Source of the DNA: Methylococcaceae bacterium
Lineage (GTDB): Bacteria > Pseudomonadota > Gammaproteobacteria > Methylococcales > UBA1147
Reading direction: 5' to 3'
Assembly: GCA_022616595.1 (NCBI GenBank)
Contig: JAKEEL010000225.1
Location: 1-15,860, forward strand
DNA length: 15,860 bases
Both the position numbers and the translations under genes were made by a program. Shown here piece after piece: positions 1-8,080 of the stretch (the first letter of the stretch is position 1; the number at the start of each line of letters is the position of its first letter). The notes below the pieces were generated by a model. It saw only the letters and a program-made list of their open reading frames with translations. It ran no database searches and had not been told where the DNA came from.

Positions 1-67
1 CTGATGTACAGACTAGCAAAAATCCGGGCTGTGCAATCGAATCGCGCAATGAATTGGAGCATGCAAC

Positions 68-1087
68 ATGCAAGCGGCAATGAATAAAAACAAACTGATT
101 GAATTCGATCGCGAGCCGGATCCGATTCGTCACGATTGGTCGTTTCACGAGCTCAGGTCTCTGTTCGACCTGCCGATGAACGACCTTTTGTATCGGGCTC
201 ATAGCGTATTCAGAAGGTTTTTCGACCCGAACGAAGTTCAGATCAGCCGATTGTTGAGCATCAAAACCGGAGCCTGTCCCGAGGACTGTGCCTATTGCCC
301 GCAAAGCGCCCGCTACCACACAGGATTGGAACCGGAAGCCTTGATCCCTTTGGAGAAAGTCTTGAAATCTGCGCGCGAGGCAAAAGACCAAGGGGCGACC
401 CGGTTTTGCATGGGAGCGGCCTGGCGCAGTCCGAAAGATCGCGAACTCGATCGGGTGTTGGAAATGATTGAGGGCGTCAAAGCCTTGGGGTTGGAGACCT
501 GCGTGACCCTGGGCATGCTGAGCGATGATCAGACCCGGCGTTTGAAGGAATCGGGTCTCGATTACTACAATCACAATTTGGATACCTCCGAAGGATATTA
601 CTCGGAAATCATCACGACAAGGACTTATCAGGATCGTCTGGATACCCTGAAACGCGTGCGCGACGCTGGAATCCACGTGTGTTGCGGGGGCATCGTGGGC
701 ATGGGTGAAAGCGACGACGATCGGATTGGCCTTCTGTTGAACCTGGCGAATCTCCCCGAGCATCCTGAAAGCGTTCCGATCAATAGCCTGGTTCAGGTCA
801 CCGGCACCCCGCTGGACGGCACTCCGAAACTGGATCCGCTGATCTTCATCCGGACCATCGCGCTCGCGCGCATCCTGATGCCAAAGGCGCGAATCCGTTT
901 ATCCGCCGGGCGCAGCGATATGAGTGACGAGATGCAAGCCCTGTGTTTTTTCGCGGGAGCCAATTCGATCTTCTACGGCGAAAGGCTGTTAACGACCGAC
1001 AACCCGGACGCGGACAGCGATCGGAAGCTCTTCGACCGCCTCGGGCTGTCGATGGCGGGGCCCCCTCACCAGGAGAAAAGCCGATAA
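68..1087 (+). CDS. bioB: Biotin synthase BioB
   Basis: Radical SAM enzyme that inserts sulfur into dethiobiotin, the last step of biotin synthesis, in the cytosol. The protein is 339 aa. The CxxxCxxC motif for the SAM-binding 4Fe-4S cluster is C70-C74-C77 (CPEDCAYC). Ligands expected for the sacrificial 2Fe-2S cluster are present as C114 (RFCMGAAW), C145 (ETCVTLGM), C205 (CCGG) and R277 (RLSAGR), all offset by the same 17 residues from the E. coli enzyme, so no catalytic residue is missing. The GGAG at 56-59 sits 8 bases before the ATG at 68 and supports this start; a second in-frame ATG lies at 80, and the ATG at 61 is in a different frame and stops quickly. First gene of the biotin cluster. 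Only 67 bases of upstream sequence are visible, and no BirA-type operator is seen in them. Confidence 0.97.
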   Translation: MQAAMNKNKLIEFDREPDPIRHDWSFHELRSLFDLPMNDLLYRAHSVFRRFFDPNEVQISRLLSIKTGACPEDCAYCPQSARYHTGLEPEALIPLEKVLKSAREAKDQGATRFCMGAAWRSPKDRELDRVLEMIEGVKALGLETCVTLGMLSDDQTRRLKESGLDYYNHNLDTSEGYYSEIITTRTYQDRLDTLKRVRDAGIHVCCGGIVGMGESDDDRIGLLLNLANLPEHPESVPINSLVQVTGTPLDGTPKLDPLIFIRTIALARILMPKARIRLSAGRSDMSDEMQALCFFAGANSIFYGERLLTTDNPDADSDRKLFDRLGLSMAGPPHQEKSR

Positions 1088-1132
1088 CCTGGTTAGTCTT
1101 TTGCATCCGGGCCGGAAAATGCTGCTCCGATC

Positions 1133-1148
1133 CGGGATCGGTATCCCG
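1133..1148 (+). other. Short hairpin between bioB and bioF
   Basis: CGGGAT (1133-1138) and ATCCCG (1143-1148) form a perfect 6-bp stem with a 4-base loop, 25 bases before the chosen bioF start and 46 bases after the bioB stop. There is no T-run after it, so it is not a classical terminator. It could tune mRNA stability or bioF translation, or be chance in GC-rich sequence. Confidence 0.3.
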
Positions 1149-1172
1149 ACTCGATCCATTGTCATCCCGGCC

Positions 1173-2336
1173 ATGTTCCATCCGACCTTCGAGAACCACC
1201 TGAAGACGCTCGAACGGCAGAGTTTGTATCGATCCAGACAAATCAACGCCGGACCGCAGGGAATTCATGTCGATGTCGATGGGCGGCGGCTGGTCAATTT
1301 CTGCAGCAACGACTATCTTGGCCTCGCGAATCATCCTGCCGTTGTCAAAGCCCTCCAGCTCGGGGCGGACCGATACGGCGTCGGCAGCGGCTCCGCCCAT
1401 CTGATTACAGGGCACTGTTCGGCGCATCACGCGCTGGAAGAAGAACTCGCGGCGTTTACGGGATTTGCCCGGGTGTTACTGTTTTCAACCGGCTACATGG
1501 CGAATCTGGGGGTCATTTCCGCGTTGCTCGGCAAGGGGGATCGAGTGTTGCAGGATCGCCTGAATCATGCTTCTCTGCTCGACGGCGGCTTACTGTCGGG
1601 AGCGCAGTTCAAGCGTTACCCGCATGCCGATTTGACTGCTCTCGCGGAGATTCTGTCGCAAGGACGGGAGGCCAGACAACTGGTCGTGAGCGACGGGGTA
1701 TTCAGCATGGATGGAGATCTCGCGGATGTGCCGGGGCTCAGCCGGCTTTGTGAATCGAGGGATGCGGGGCTGTTGGTGGACGATGCGCATGGCCTGGGAG
1801 TATTGGGCCATCACGGGCGCGGAGTTCTCGAGCATTTCAAACTCGGACCGGGGTCGGTATCGGTTCTGGTCGGAACGCTCGGGAAAGCTTTCGGGACCTT
1901 CGGGGCATTCGTTGCCGGCAGCGACCAGCTCATAGAATATCTGATCCAGCGGGCCCGCACCTATATCTATACGACGGCGATCCCTCCGTCGCTGGCCGAA
2001 GCAACCAGGGTGAGTCTTGATCTGGCGCAGCGGGAATCCTGGCGCAGAGAAAAATTGTCGCTGCTGGTGCAGCGATTTCGAGGCAGAGCGCTTGAACGCG
2101 ATCTTCCGATCCTCGAATCACGAACCCCGATCCAGCCTGTGCTGCTCGGCGAGAGCCGGCGTGCGATCGAAATCGCGGATCGATTGAGGCGCAAAGGAAT
2201 CCTGGTGATGCCGATACGTCCACCGACGGTTCCCGAAGGAAGCGCTCGTTTGCGTGTCACCTTTTCGGCCTTGCATGAAGAGACCCAGATCGATTGGCTT
2301 GTCGAGGAAATATCGGATGCGCTCACAAATTCCTGA
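1173..2336 (+). CDS. bioF: 8-amino-7-oxononanoate synthase BioF
   Basis: PLP-dependent alpha-oxoamine synthase that condenses pimeloyl-ACP (or -CoA) with L-alanine to give 8-amino-7-oxononanoate (KAPA), the first ring-assembly step. From the ATG at 1173 it is 387 aa, close to the family norm of about 385. The Schiff-base lysine is K238 in GTLGKAFGTFG, preceded by the PLP-binding VDDAHGLG (residues about 202-209). FCSNDYLGLA near the N-terminus and GSGSAHLITG are also typical. The frame stays open upstream to a TTG at 1101 and an ATG at 1119, but the extra residues match nothing in the family. No good Shine-Dalgarno precedes 1173, so the start is the uncertain part. The 3' end overlaps bioH by 20 bp. 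Confidence 0.95.
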   Translation: MFHPTFENHLKTLERQSLYRSRQINAGPQGIHVDVDGRRLVNFCSNDYLGLANHPAVVKALQLGADRYGVGSGSAHLITGHCSAHHALEEELAAFTGFARVLLFSTGYMANLGVISALLGKGDRVLQDRLNHASLLDGGLLSGAQFKRYPHADLTALAEILSQGREARQLVVSDGVFSMDGDLADVPGLSRLCESRDAGLLVDDAHGLGVLGHHGRGVLEHFKLGPGSVSVLVGTLGKAFGTFGAFVAGSDQLIEYLIQRARTYIYTTAIPPSLAEATRVSLDLAQRESWRREKLSLLVQRFRGRALERDLPILESRTPIQPVLLGESRRAIEIADRLRRKGILVMPIRPPTVPEGSARLRVTFSALHEETQIDWLVEEISDALTNS

Positions 2337-3138
2337 GCGCGAAGTGCAATCCGATCCGATCTTCTCGGAAACCCCGGGACGGGGGGAGGATGTCGTGTTG
2401 GTCCACGGCTGGGCGATGCACGGAGGGTTCTGGCGGGAATTCGCGCAAGGACTCGCGCGCGGTTATCGAGTCACTTGCCTGGATCTTCCAGGTCATGGCC
2501 GCAGTGCGCCGATCGACGATTACGCACCGGAAAGGATTGCGGCAGCGCTGGTCCGATCGGCGCCCCAGACGGCGCATTGGATCGGCTGGTCGCTCGGCGC
2601 GACTCTGGTGCTTACCTTATGCGGGCTCTTTCCGGAACGCGTGAAAACAATCGTTCTGATCGCCGGCAACCCGAAATTCGCGAGCGCCCCGGATTGGCTG
2701 CACGCATTGAGACCGGAAGCCTTGGATCAATTCAATCGAAACCTGCTGGACGATTTCAAGCCGGCTTTATTGCGATTCCTGAAGGTCCAGACTCTGGGCT
2801 TGGAATCGTCGCGGGAAACCTACAGGACTTTGAAAAGCCGGCTGAATGAATGTGATGCGCCGCATCCTGATGCCCTCCGTGCGGGAATCGGGATCTTGAA
2901 GGCCACGGACCATCGCGAGCGGCTGAGAACCCTGGACAAACCGGTACTGGTATTGCTCGGAGCGCAAGATTCGCTGGTTCCGGTCGGCGTGAGCGAGTCG
3001 ATCCTGCGCTTGAAGCCCTCGGTCGATCTACGCATCATTCAGAATGCAGGGCACATTCCGTTCATCACGCACCGGGACCAATGCCTGGCCGAGGTCCTTG
3101 GTTTCCTGTCCAGGCATCGCGCGGGCTCCAATGCTTGA
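2317..3138 (+). CDS. bioH: Pimeloyl-ACP methyl ester carboxylesterase BioH
   Basis: Alpha/beta hydrolase that cleaves the methyl ester of pimeloyl-ACP once the chain made through BioC has reached C7. It is 273 aa from the ATG at 2317. Oxyanion-hole motif VHGWAMHGGFW starts at about residue 29. The nucleophile elbow is GWSLGA with S92, the acid is D218 in LLGAQDSLVP, and the histidine is H246 in NAGHIPF, so the triad is complete. GAGGA at 2304-2308, 8 bases before this ATG and inside the end of bioF, decides the start over a longer in-frame ATG at 2254. It overlaps bioF by 20 bp and bioC by 8 bp, which suggests translational coupling. Family esterases are hard to tell apart by sequence alone; the operon position makes BioH nearly certain. 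Confidence 0.94.
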   Translation: MRSQIPEREVQSDPIFSETPGRGEDVVLVHGWAMHGGFWREFAQGLARGYRVTCLDLPGHGRSAPIDDYAPERIAAALVRSAPQTAHWIGWSLGATLVLTLCGLFPERVKTIVLIAGNPKFASAPDWLHALRPEALDQFNRNLLDDFKPALLRFLKVQTLGLESSRETYRTLKSRLNECDAPHPDALRAGIGILKATDHRERLRTLDKPVLVLLGAQDSLVPVGVSESILRLKPSVDLRIIQNAGHIPFITHRDQCLAEVLGFLSRHRAGSNA

Positions 3139-3952
3139 CCGGTGCATTCGCGAAGCGGGCTTGGACAAAGCACTGATCAGAGCTTCCTTCGCTCGTGCGG
3201 CATCCCGCTATGACGAATGGGCGATGTTACAGCGGCGCGTTGGAGACCGTCTACTGCAATTCCTGAGCCTGGATTCCGCATCCAGCGCCGCGATCCTGGA
3301 TCTCGGCGCCGGCACCGGATACTGTTCACGCCGGCTGAACCGGCCGCATGTTTTTGTCATTGATCTGGACCTCGCGCCCGCCATGCTGGTCGAGGCACGT
3401 TCACTGGATGAGCGCAAAACCCACTATGTCTGCGGTGATGCGGAATTCCTGCCGTTCAGGGAACGATATTTCGACCTTGTATTTTCCAACCTGGTGATTC
3501 AATGGTGTGGAGATTTGCAGCGGGTATTCGCGGAGGTCCATCGGATATTGAAACCGGGCGGAATCTTTCTGTTCAGCACATTCGGCCCGGAAACATTACG
3601 TGAGCTGCGGGATGCTTGGAGACGCGTCGATTTCGGCACGCATGTCAACGAATTTTCAGGCGGTCCCGCGATCCGGGCCGCGGTTTCCGGGGCCGGGTTG
3701 GAAAATCAGGGTATCGAGCGGGACCTGATTCACATCGAGTACGACGATGTGCTGGAATTGATGCGCGAACTCAAGGGAATCGGCGCACATAATGTGGCCG
3801 CGGACCGGCCGCGTTCCTTAACCGGCAAGGGGAAAATCGGCAGGATGATAGCCGAGTACCGAAACGGTAACCCGGATCAAAAAATATCCGCAACCTTTGA
3901 ATTAATCGTAGGCCGCTGCCGGCGGTACCGCGGACCAAATGTCGGCTCATAG
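3131..3952 (+). CDS. bioC: Malonyl-ACP O-methyltransferase BioC
   Basis: SAM-dependent methyltransferase that methylates the free carboxyl of malonyl-ACP, letting fatty acid synthase treat it as a primer for pimelate. It is 273 aa from the ATG at 3131. The N-terminal KALIRASFARAASRYDEWA is typical of BioC. SAM motif I is ILDLGAGTGYCS (about residues 55-66), the ribose-binding acidic loop is VIDLDLAPAML (about 76-86), then CGDAEFLPF (101-109) and LVFSNLVIQWC (about 116-126), followed by a conserved LKPGGIFLFSTFGPETLREL. The start overlaps the bioH stop (ATGCTTGA), and the 3' end overlaps bioD by 14 bp. The open frame reaches back to 3044, but that extension lies inside bioH and has no family resemblance. 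Confidence 0.95.
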   Translation: MLDRCIREAGLDKALIRASFARAASRYDEWAMLQRRVGDRLLQFLSLDSASSAAILDLGAGTGYCSRRLNRPHVFVIDLDLAPAMLVEARSLDERKTHYVCGDAEFLPFRERYFDLVFSNLVIQWCGDLQRVFAEVHRILKPGGIFLFSTFGPETLRELRDAWRRVDFGTHVNEFSGGPAIRAAVSGAGLENQGIERDLIHIEYDDVLELMRELKGIGAHNVAADRPRSLTGKGKIGRMIAEYRNGNPDQKISATFELIVGRCRRYRGPNVGS

Positions 3953-4640
3953 TCCCGGTATTCAAGGCGTATTCGTCACCGGTACCGATACCGGGGTTGG
4001 TAAAACCCGGGTATCTTTGGCATTGATGGAGGCCCTTAAACAAAAGGGGTTGCAGGTTTCCGGCATGAAACCTGTCGCAACCGGCTGTTATCCGGCCGAG
4101 GACGGACTCCGGAACGAAGATGCCGTTTTATTGCGCGCCCATGCTTCCGTTCCTCTCGATTACGACTCGGTAAATCCCTACGCGTTTGCGCCCCCCGTGT
4201 CGCCCCATATCGCCGCAATACAAGCCGGTCGCGAGATTTGCCTGGATTTGATAACCCGACAATACGGCTTATTGCGAGCGCAATCGCAATTTGTGATCGT
4301 TGAAGGCGCAGGAGGCTGGGAGGTGCCGTTGAATTCGGCGGAGCGGGTATCGGACCTTGCCCGGATCCTGGGATTGCCGGTATTGCTGGTCGTCGGATTG
4401 CGGCTCGGCTGCCTGAATCATGCGTTATTGACGGCGTCCGCGATTCGAAATTCCGGTTGTGATTTGATCGGATGGGTCGGCAATCGAATCGATCCGGCAT
4501 TCCCCTGCGTGAAGGAGAATATTACGACCCTGAGCACCGGGATTCCGGCTCCTTTGGTTGGATTGATACCCTTTGGCCGTAAAATGGATGCTCGAAAGCT
4601 GGCCGGATGTTTCGAGCTCGATCATTGGACCAGGGAATAA
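3939..4640 (+). CDS. bioD: Dethiobiotin synthetase BioD
   Basis: ATP-dependent carboxylase that closes the ureido ring of 7,8-diaminopelargonate (DAPA) using CO2, giving dethiobiotin for BioB. It is 233 aa. The P-loop is GTDTGVGKT (residues 15-23), the substrate-binding lysine is in GMKPVATG (K44), and VEGAGGWEVPL (121-131) carries the conserved Mg-binding glutamate E122. It is the last gene of the operon and overlaps bioC by 14 bp; with no clear Shine-Dalgarno, translation is probably coupled to bioC. BioA, which makes its substrate, is absent from this window. No convincing terminator follows: 4641-4820 contains neither a strong hairpin nor a T-run. Confidence 0.96.
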   Translation: MSAHSPGIQGVFVTGTDTGVGKTRVSLALMEALKQKGLQVSGMKPVATGCYPAEDGLRNEDAVLLRAHASVPLDYDSVNPYAFAPPVSPHIAAIQAGREICLDLITRQYGLLRAQSQFVIVEGAGGWEVPLNSAERVSDLARILGLPVLLVVGLRLGCLNHALLTASAIRNSGCDLIGWVGNRIDPAFPCVKENITTLSTGIPAPLVGLIPFGRKMDARKLAGCFELDHWTRE

Positions 4641-4806
4641 ATCGCGCCCGTCCTGACCCCGAAATGTTAAACTAAGAACGGAGACAAGCATGTCCATTAC
4701 ACACAGATCGATTGTCCCGCCCCGGGGTCGATGCGGGCGATGCTTGGCCTTCACAATCACTCTTTTCAAACGCTCTCCATGACCGTTGGGCACCCCATAC
4801 AGAAGG

Positions 4807-4815
4807 AAAGGAGGT
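4807..4815 (+). promoter_or_regulatory. Near-perfect Shine-Dalgarno of the methyltransferase gene
   Basis: AAAGGAGGT ends 5 bases before the ATG at 4821. It is by far the strongest ribosome binding site in the window; most neighbouring genes have a 4-base match or none. It fixes the start of the methyltransferase and hints that this gene has a different history or a high expression demand. Confidence 0.8.
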
Positions 4816-4820
4816 AGAAC

Positions 4821-5867
4821 ATGTCGCTGCTGTTTGCAATCAAAGACCGTGGAGATTTGTCCGAGCTACCGCCGGCGACCCAGATCTTTCTCCTGAGTGA
4901 AGGAGCGGCCATCCATCGGGCGCTTGTGATCGTGGAGGAACTCGGCATCGCCGATCTTCTCGCGGACGGGCCGCAAACCAGCGATGAGCTTGCACGATCC
5001 ACGTCGTCACATGCCCGGTCGCTGTACCGTGTGCTTCGCCTGATGAGCAGCGTGGGTGTCTTCTCCGAGGTCGAGCCGGGCCGCTTCGCCCTGACCCCGC
5101 TCAGTGAATGCCTGCGTTCGGGAACAGCCGGCTCCCTGCGCTCGTGGGTGAAAATGAGCGGCCGGTCTTTCTGGTTTTCCGCGATGACGGAAGCCTTGTA
5201 TAGCGTCAAGACCGGCCAACCTGTATTCGCGCCTAAGACAGGAGCGGAGCTCTTCGATTACCTTGCCGCACATCCGGAGGAGCGAGACATCTTCAATACC
5301 GCGATGAAAGACTTCGGGCAGGCCGTCTCCTCCGCCGTCATCCAGGCGTACGACTTTTCCGCGTTTCGTAGCCTGGTCGACGTGGGCGGCGGAAATGGAG
5401 CGTTCATCACGGCAATCCTGCAAGCCAATCCGGAGTTGACAGGGATCCTTTGCGATCTCCCGCATGTGGCTGCAGACGCTCGAACGTCGATCGCGCGTGC
5501 CGGGCTTGCCGATCGTTGCGCGATTGCCGGCGGGGACTTCTTCCATTCGGTGCCAAGCGGAGGCGACGCGTACATCCTGCGATGGATCATCCACGACTGG
5601 GACCACGATCGTGCCCTTGCGATCCTCGGGAACTGTCGCTCCGCGATGCATGCAGCCGCGCGATTGCTGCTTGTCGAGACGGTTCTTCCGGTCGGGGAAG
5701 AGTTTCACCCCGGCAAAGTCATGGACTTTTCCATGTTGATGTTCCTGGGCGGCCAGGAACGCACGGAAGCGGAGTACACGGCACTGCTCGAACAGGCTGG
5801 TTTTCGCATCGACAGAATCGTACCCACCGCTTCTTCCTTTTCGGTGATCGAGGCCGTCGCTGCGTAA
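4821..5867 (+). CDS. Family 2 SAM-dependent O-methyltransferase
   Basis: Plant/actinobacterial-type small-molecule O-methyltransferase (Methyltransf_2 class), related to acetylserotonin, hydroxyneurosporene and polyketide O-methyltransferases. It is 348 aa. Residues about 15-100 form the N-terminal winged-helix dimerisation domain (ELGIADLLADGPQTSDELA, then SLYRVLRLMSSVGVFSE). The C-terminal Rossmann fold has SAM motif I VDVGGGNGAF (186-195), GDFF (238-241) and the catalytic-histidine motif RWIIHDWDHDRA with H258, followed by LLLVETVLP. All catalytic elements are present, so it should be active; the substrate cannot be told from the sequence. It lies 180 bases after bioD and has no metabolic link to it. 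No other biosynthetic gene is near, so it does not belong to a visible gene cluster. Confidence 0.9.
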   Translation: MSLLFAIKDRGDLSELPPATQIFLLSEGAAIHRALVIVEELGIADLLADGPQTSDELARSTSSHARSLYRVLRLMSSVGVFSEVEPGRFALTPLSECLRSGTAGSLRSWVKMSGRSFWFSAMTEALYSVKTGQPVFAPKTGAELFDYLAAHPEERDIFNTAMKDFGQAVSSAVIQAYDFSAFRSLVDVGGGNGAFITAILQANPELTGILCDLPHVAADARTSIARAGLADRCAIAGGDFFHSVPSGGDAYILRWIIHDWDHDRALAILGNCRSAMHAAARLLLVETVLPVGEEFHPGKVMDFSMLMFLGGQERTEAEYTALLEQAGFRIDRIVPTASSFSVIEAVAA

Positions 5868-6023
5868 CCGGCGGAACCAACAACAGGCATTGACCATTCG
5901 TATGCTAAACCGGGAGACGAGGGGCTATGCCGACATCGTTACGAAGAATCCATCCCGTTCTGCGGCGGCTCGGATCGCAGGCACGGGAATCGTCGGATGT
6001 TCCCGAAAGTGCCGGCGCGCTGG

Positions 6024-6458
6024 ATGAAAATCAACGACGCCGCGCCTTACTGGGAACATTTTGATCATGACTCGGACATCGGTATCCGAGGCATCGGCTC
6101 GACGTTGGAACAGGCCTTCGAGCAAGCCGCGATCGCGCTGACGGCCGTGGTGACCGACCCGGATTCGGTCGCAGCTTCCAAAGCGGTCGCAATCGAATGC
6201 GAAGCCCCGGATAGTGAATTTTTATTCCTGGACTGGATCAACGATTTGATCTACCGCATGGCCGTGCAGGATCTGCTGTTTAGCCGTTTCGAAGTGTCGA
6301 TCGATGGCGGCAAATTGACCGCCAAGGCGTGGGGCGAGCCCGTTGACCAACGAAAACACCGGCCCGCGGTCGAAATTAAAGGGGCTACGTTTACCGAGTT
6401 GCGAATCCGCCAAAGCCCCGATGCGATGTGGATCGCCCAGTGTGTTGTCGATGTTTGA
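6024..6458 (+). CDS. Archease, RtcB activator
   Basis: Archease speeds guanylylation and turnover of the RNA ligase RtcB and lets it use other nucleotide cofactors. From the ATG at 6024 the protein is 144 aa, the usual family length. The N-terminal YWEHFDHDSDIGIRG carries the conserved metal-site aspartate, FLDWINDLIY is the conserved central helix, and HRPAVEIKGATFTEL followed by a C-terminal CVVDV matches the family end. The frame is open to an ATG at 5997 (9 more residues), and neither start has a clear Shine-Dalgarno; family alignment favours 6024. It sits 12 bases before rtcB, which confirms the functional pairing. Confidence 0.9.
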   Translation: MKINDAAPYWEHFDHDSDIGIRGIGSTLEQAFEQAAIALTAVVTDPDSVAASKAVAIECEAPDSEFLFLDWINDLIYRMAVQDLLFSRFEVSIDGGKLTAKAWGEPVDQRKHRPAVEIKGATFTELRIRQSPDAMWIAQCVVDV

Positions 6459-6459
6459 C

Positions 6460-6464
6460 GGAGG
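6460..6464 (+). promoter_or_regulatory. Shine-Dalgarno that selects a TTG start for rtcB
   Basis: GGAGG ends 6 bases before the TTG at 6471 and 21 bases before the first in-frame ATG at 6486. The spacing points to the TTG as the true rtcB start, five residues longer than the ATG form. Confidence 0.65.
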
Positions 6465-6470
6465 ACGGAA

Positions 6471-7901
6471 TTGGATACCGGTCGAATGATTCAACGCGAC
6501 GAATTCCGCTTCGAAATCCCCGCCAGCGGCGCGATGCGGGTGCCCGCGGTAATATTTGCCGACGCCGACTTGATCCGCGGCATGGATGCAAAAGTCCAGG
6601 AACAAATCTGCAATGTAGCGAGCTTGCCCGGCATCGTGGAAGCGGCCTATGCCATGCCCGATGCCCATTGGGGCTACGGCTTTCCGATCGGCGGCGTGGC
6701 GGCCTTCGATCCCGAACAGGGCGGGGTGGTATCGGCCGGCGGAGTCGGTTTCGATATTTCCTGCGGCGTGCGCACCTTGCATAGCGGCTTGACGATGGCC
6801 GAACTCGGACCGCACCAGATGCGCCTCGCCGACGAACTCTACCGCTCGATTCCCGCGGGGCTCGGCAGCCACGGCAAGCTTCATCTGAATCATAAAGGCA
6901 TGATCGGAATGCTGAGAGGCGGCGCGCAATGGGCGGTCGAAATGGGCTACGGCGAAAGCGGGGATTTGGAATACATCGAAGAGCAGGGTTGCATGGCGGG
7001 TGCCGAGCCTTCCCGGGTTTCCGCGAAAGCCCGCGAACGGCAACGCGGCGAAATGGGCACCCTGGGTTCGGGCAACCACTACCTGGAAGTGCAGCGCGTG
7101 GCCGAAATTTACAGTCATGAGAAAGCCCGGAGCTTCCGCTTGCATCTGGACGAAATCGTGATCAGCATACACTGCGGGTCCAGGGGGCTCGGGCACCAGA
7201 TCGGCGCCGAGTTTCTGAAAGAAATGGCGGTTTCGGCGGCGGGTTACGGAATCACCCTGCCCGACCGGGAACTGGCCTGCGCGCCGATCCGTTCACCGCT
7301 CGGAAAACAGTACCTTGGCGCGATGCGAGCCGCCGTCAACTGCGCCCTGGCCAACCGCCAGATCATCACCCATCTGACCCGGCAGACCTTTGATGAAGTT
7401 TTTCCGGGGATTCGTCTCAGCCTTGTCTATGACGTATCTCACAACACCTGCAAGCTGGAACGGCATCCCGTCGGAGACCGAGAAACGGACTTGTTCATCC
7501 ATCGCAAAGGCGCGACCCGTGCGTGCGGGCCAGGCCATCCCGACTTGCCGCCGGCCTACCGCGAAGCCGGCCAGCCGGTCCTGATCGGCGGATCGATGGG
7601 CACCGCGTCCTACATTCTTTGCGGCAGCGAGACAAGCGAACAGCGCGCATTCAGCTCGGCGTGCCACGGCGCCGGCCGAGCCTTGAGCCGGCGTCAGGCC
7701 AGCAAACGCTGCCGGAGCCGGGAACTGATCGACGAACTCGCGGCGAAGGGCATCCTGATTCGCAGCCCCTCGCTGCGTGGAATCGCCGAGGAATCGCCGA
7801 TCGCGTATAAGGATGTCCGCGCGGTGGTCGATGCCGCGGAGCGGGCCGGATTGGCCCGCAAAGTGGCGCGTTTGGAACCGGTAATCTGCATCAAAGGTTG
7901 A
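6471..7901 (+). CDS. rtcB: RNA-splicing ligase RtcB
   Basis: GTP- and Mn-dependent ligase that joins RNA 2',3'-cyclic phosphate (or 3'-phosphate) ends to 5'-OH ends, repairing cleaved tRNA and rRNA. It is 476 aa from the TTG at 6471. All active-site residues known from the Pyrococcus enzyme are present: D95 and C98 (GVGFDISCGVR), H203 (GSGNHYLEVQ), H234 (SIHCGSRGLGHQ), H324 (YDVSHNTCK), the guanylylated H399 (SACHGAGR) and a C-terminal lysine K475 (VICIKG). Numbering equals the Pyrococcus enzyme to H234 and is shifted by 5 after that, so only a small loop differs. It is co-transcribed with archease (12-bp gap). The usual bacterial regulator RtcR and the cyclase RtcA are not in the window. Confidence 0.96.
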   Translation: MDTGRMIQRDEFRFEIPASGAMRVPAVIFADADLIRGMDAKVQEQICNVASLPGIVEAAYAMPDAHWGYGFPIGGVAAFDPEQGGVVSAGGVGFDISCGVRTLHSGLTMAELGPHQMRLADELYRSIPAGLGSHGKLHLNHKGMIGMLRGGAQWAVEMGYGESGDLEYIEEQGCMAGAEPSRVSAKARERQRGEMGTLGSGNHYLEVQRVAEIYSHEKARSFRLHLDEIVISIHCGSRGLGHQIGAEFLKEMAVSAAGYGITLPDRELACAPIRSPLGKQYLGAMRAAVNCALANRQIITHLTRQTFDEVFPGIRLSLVYDVSHNTCKLERHPVGDRETDLFIHRKGATRACGPGHPDLPPAYREAGQPVLIGGSMGTASYILCGSETSEQRAFSSACHGAGRALSRRQASKRCRSRELIDELAAKGILIRSPSLRGIAEESPIAYKDVRAVVDAAERAGLARKVARLEPVICIKG

Positions 7902-8080
7902 AGACACGGGAACGGGCACGTATCGAAGTGACGCGTTCTTTTTGGGAACATCCGTTTGACTCGATTGGCGCCTCGGAGAATCCCGCGATTGACTCCATGC
8001 GCCGGCAAGTTGGCAAACGGTGTATCGGCCCGAGACCTGAATCTGCAGGAATTCGGCCTATATCCTGAAATTTCATTGCC

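Noticed and set aside
1..67. BirA operator before bioB
   Set aside because: No palindrome of the TTGTAAACC/GGTTTACAA type is visible in the 67 bases available.
5007..5897. A 296-residue - strand open frame opposite the methyltransferase
   Set aside because: Antisense shadow; the + strand gene has complete methyltransferase motifs and a strong ribosome binding site.
5890..5906. TTGACC followed by TATGCT as a promoter
   Set aside because: The two boxes are only 5 bases apart, far from the 16-18 needed.
6222..7196. A 324-residue - strand open frame opposite archease and rtcB
   Set aside because: Shadow of two well-supported genes in GC-rich DNA; its sequence is His/Ala/Gly-rich and resembles no family.
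7989..8064. TTGACT and TATATC as a tgt promoter
   Set aside because: No pair of boxes in this gap has acceptable spacing.
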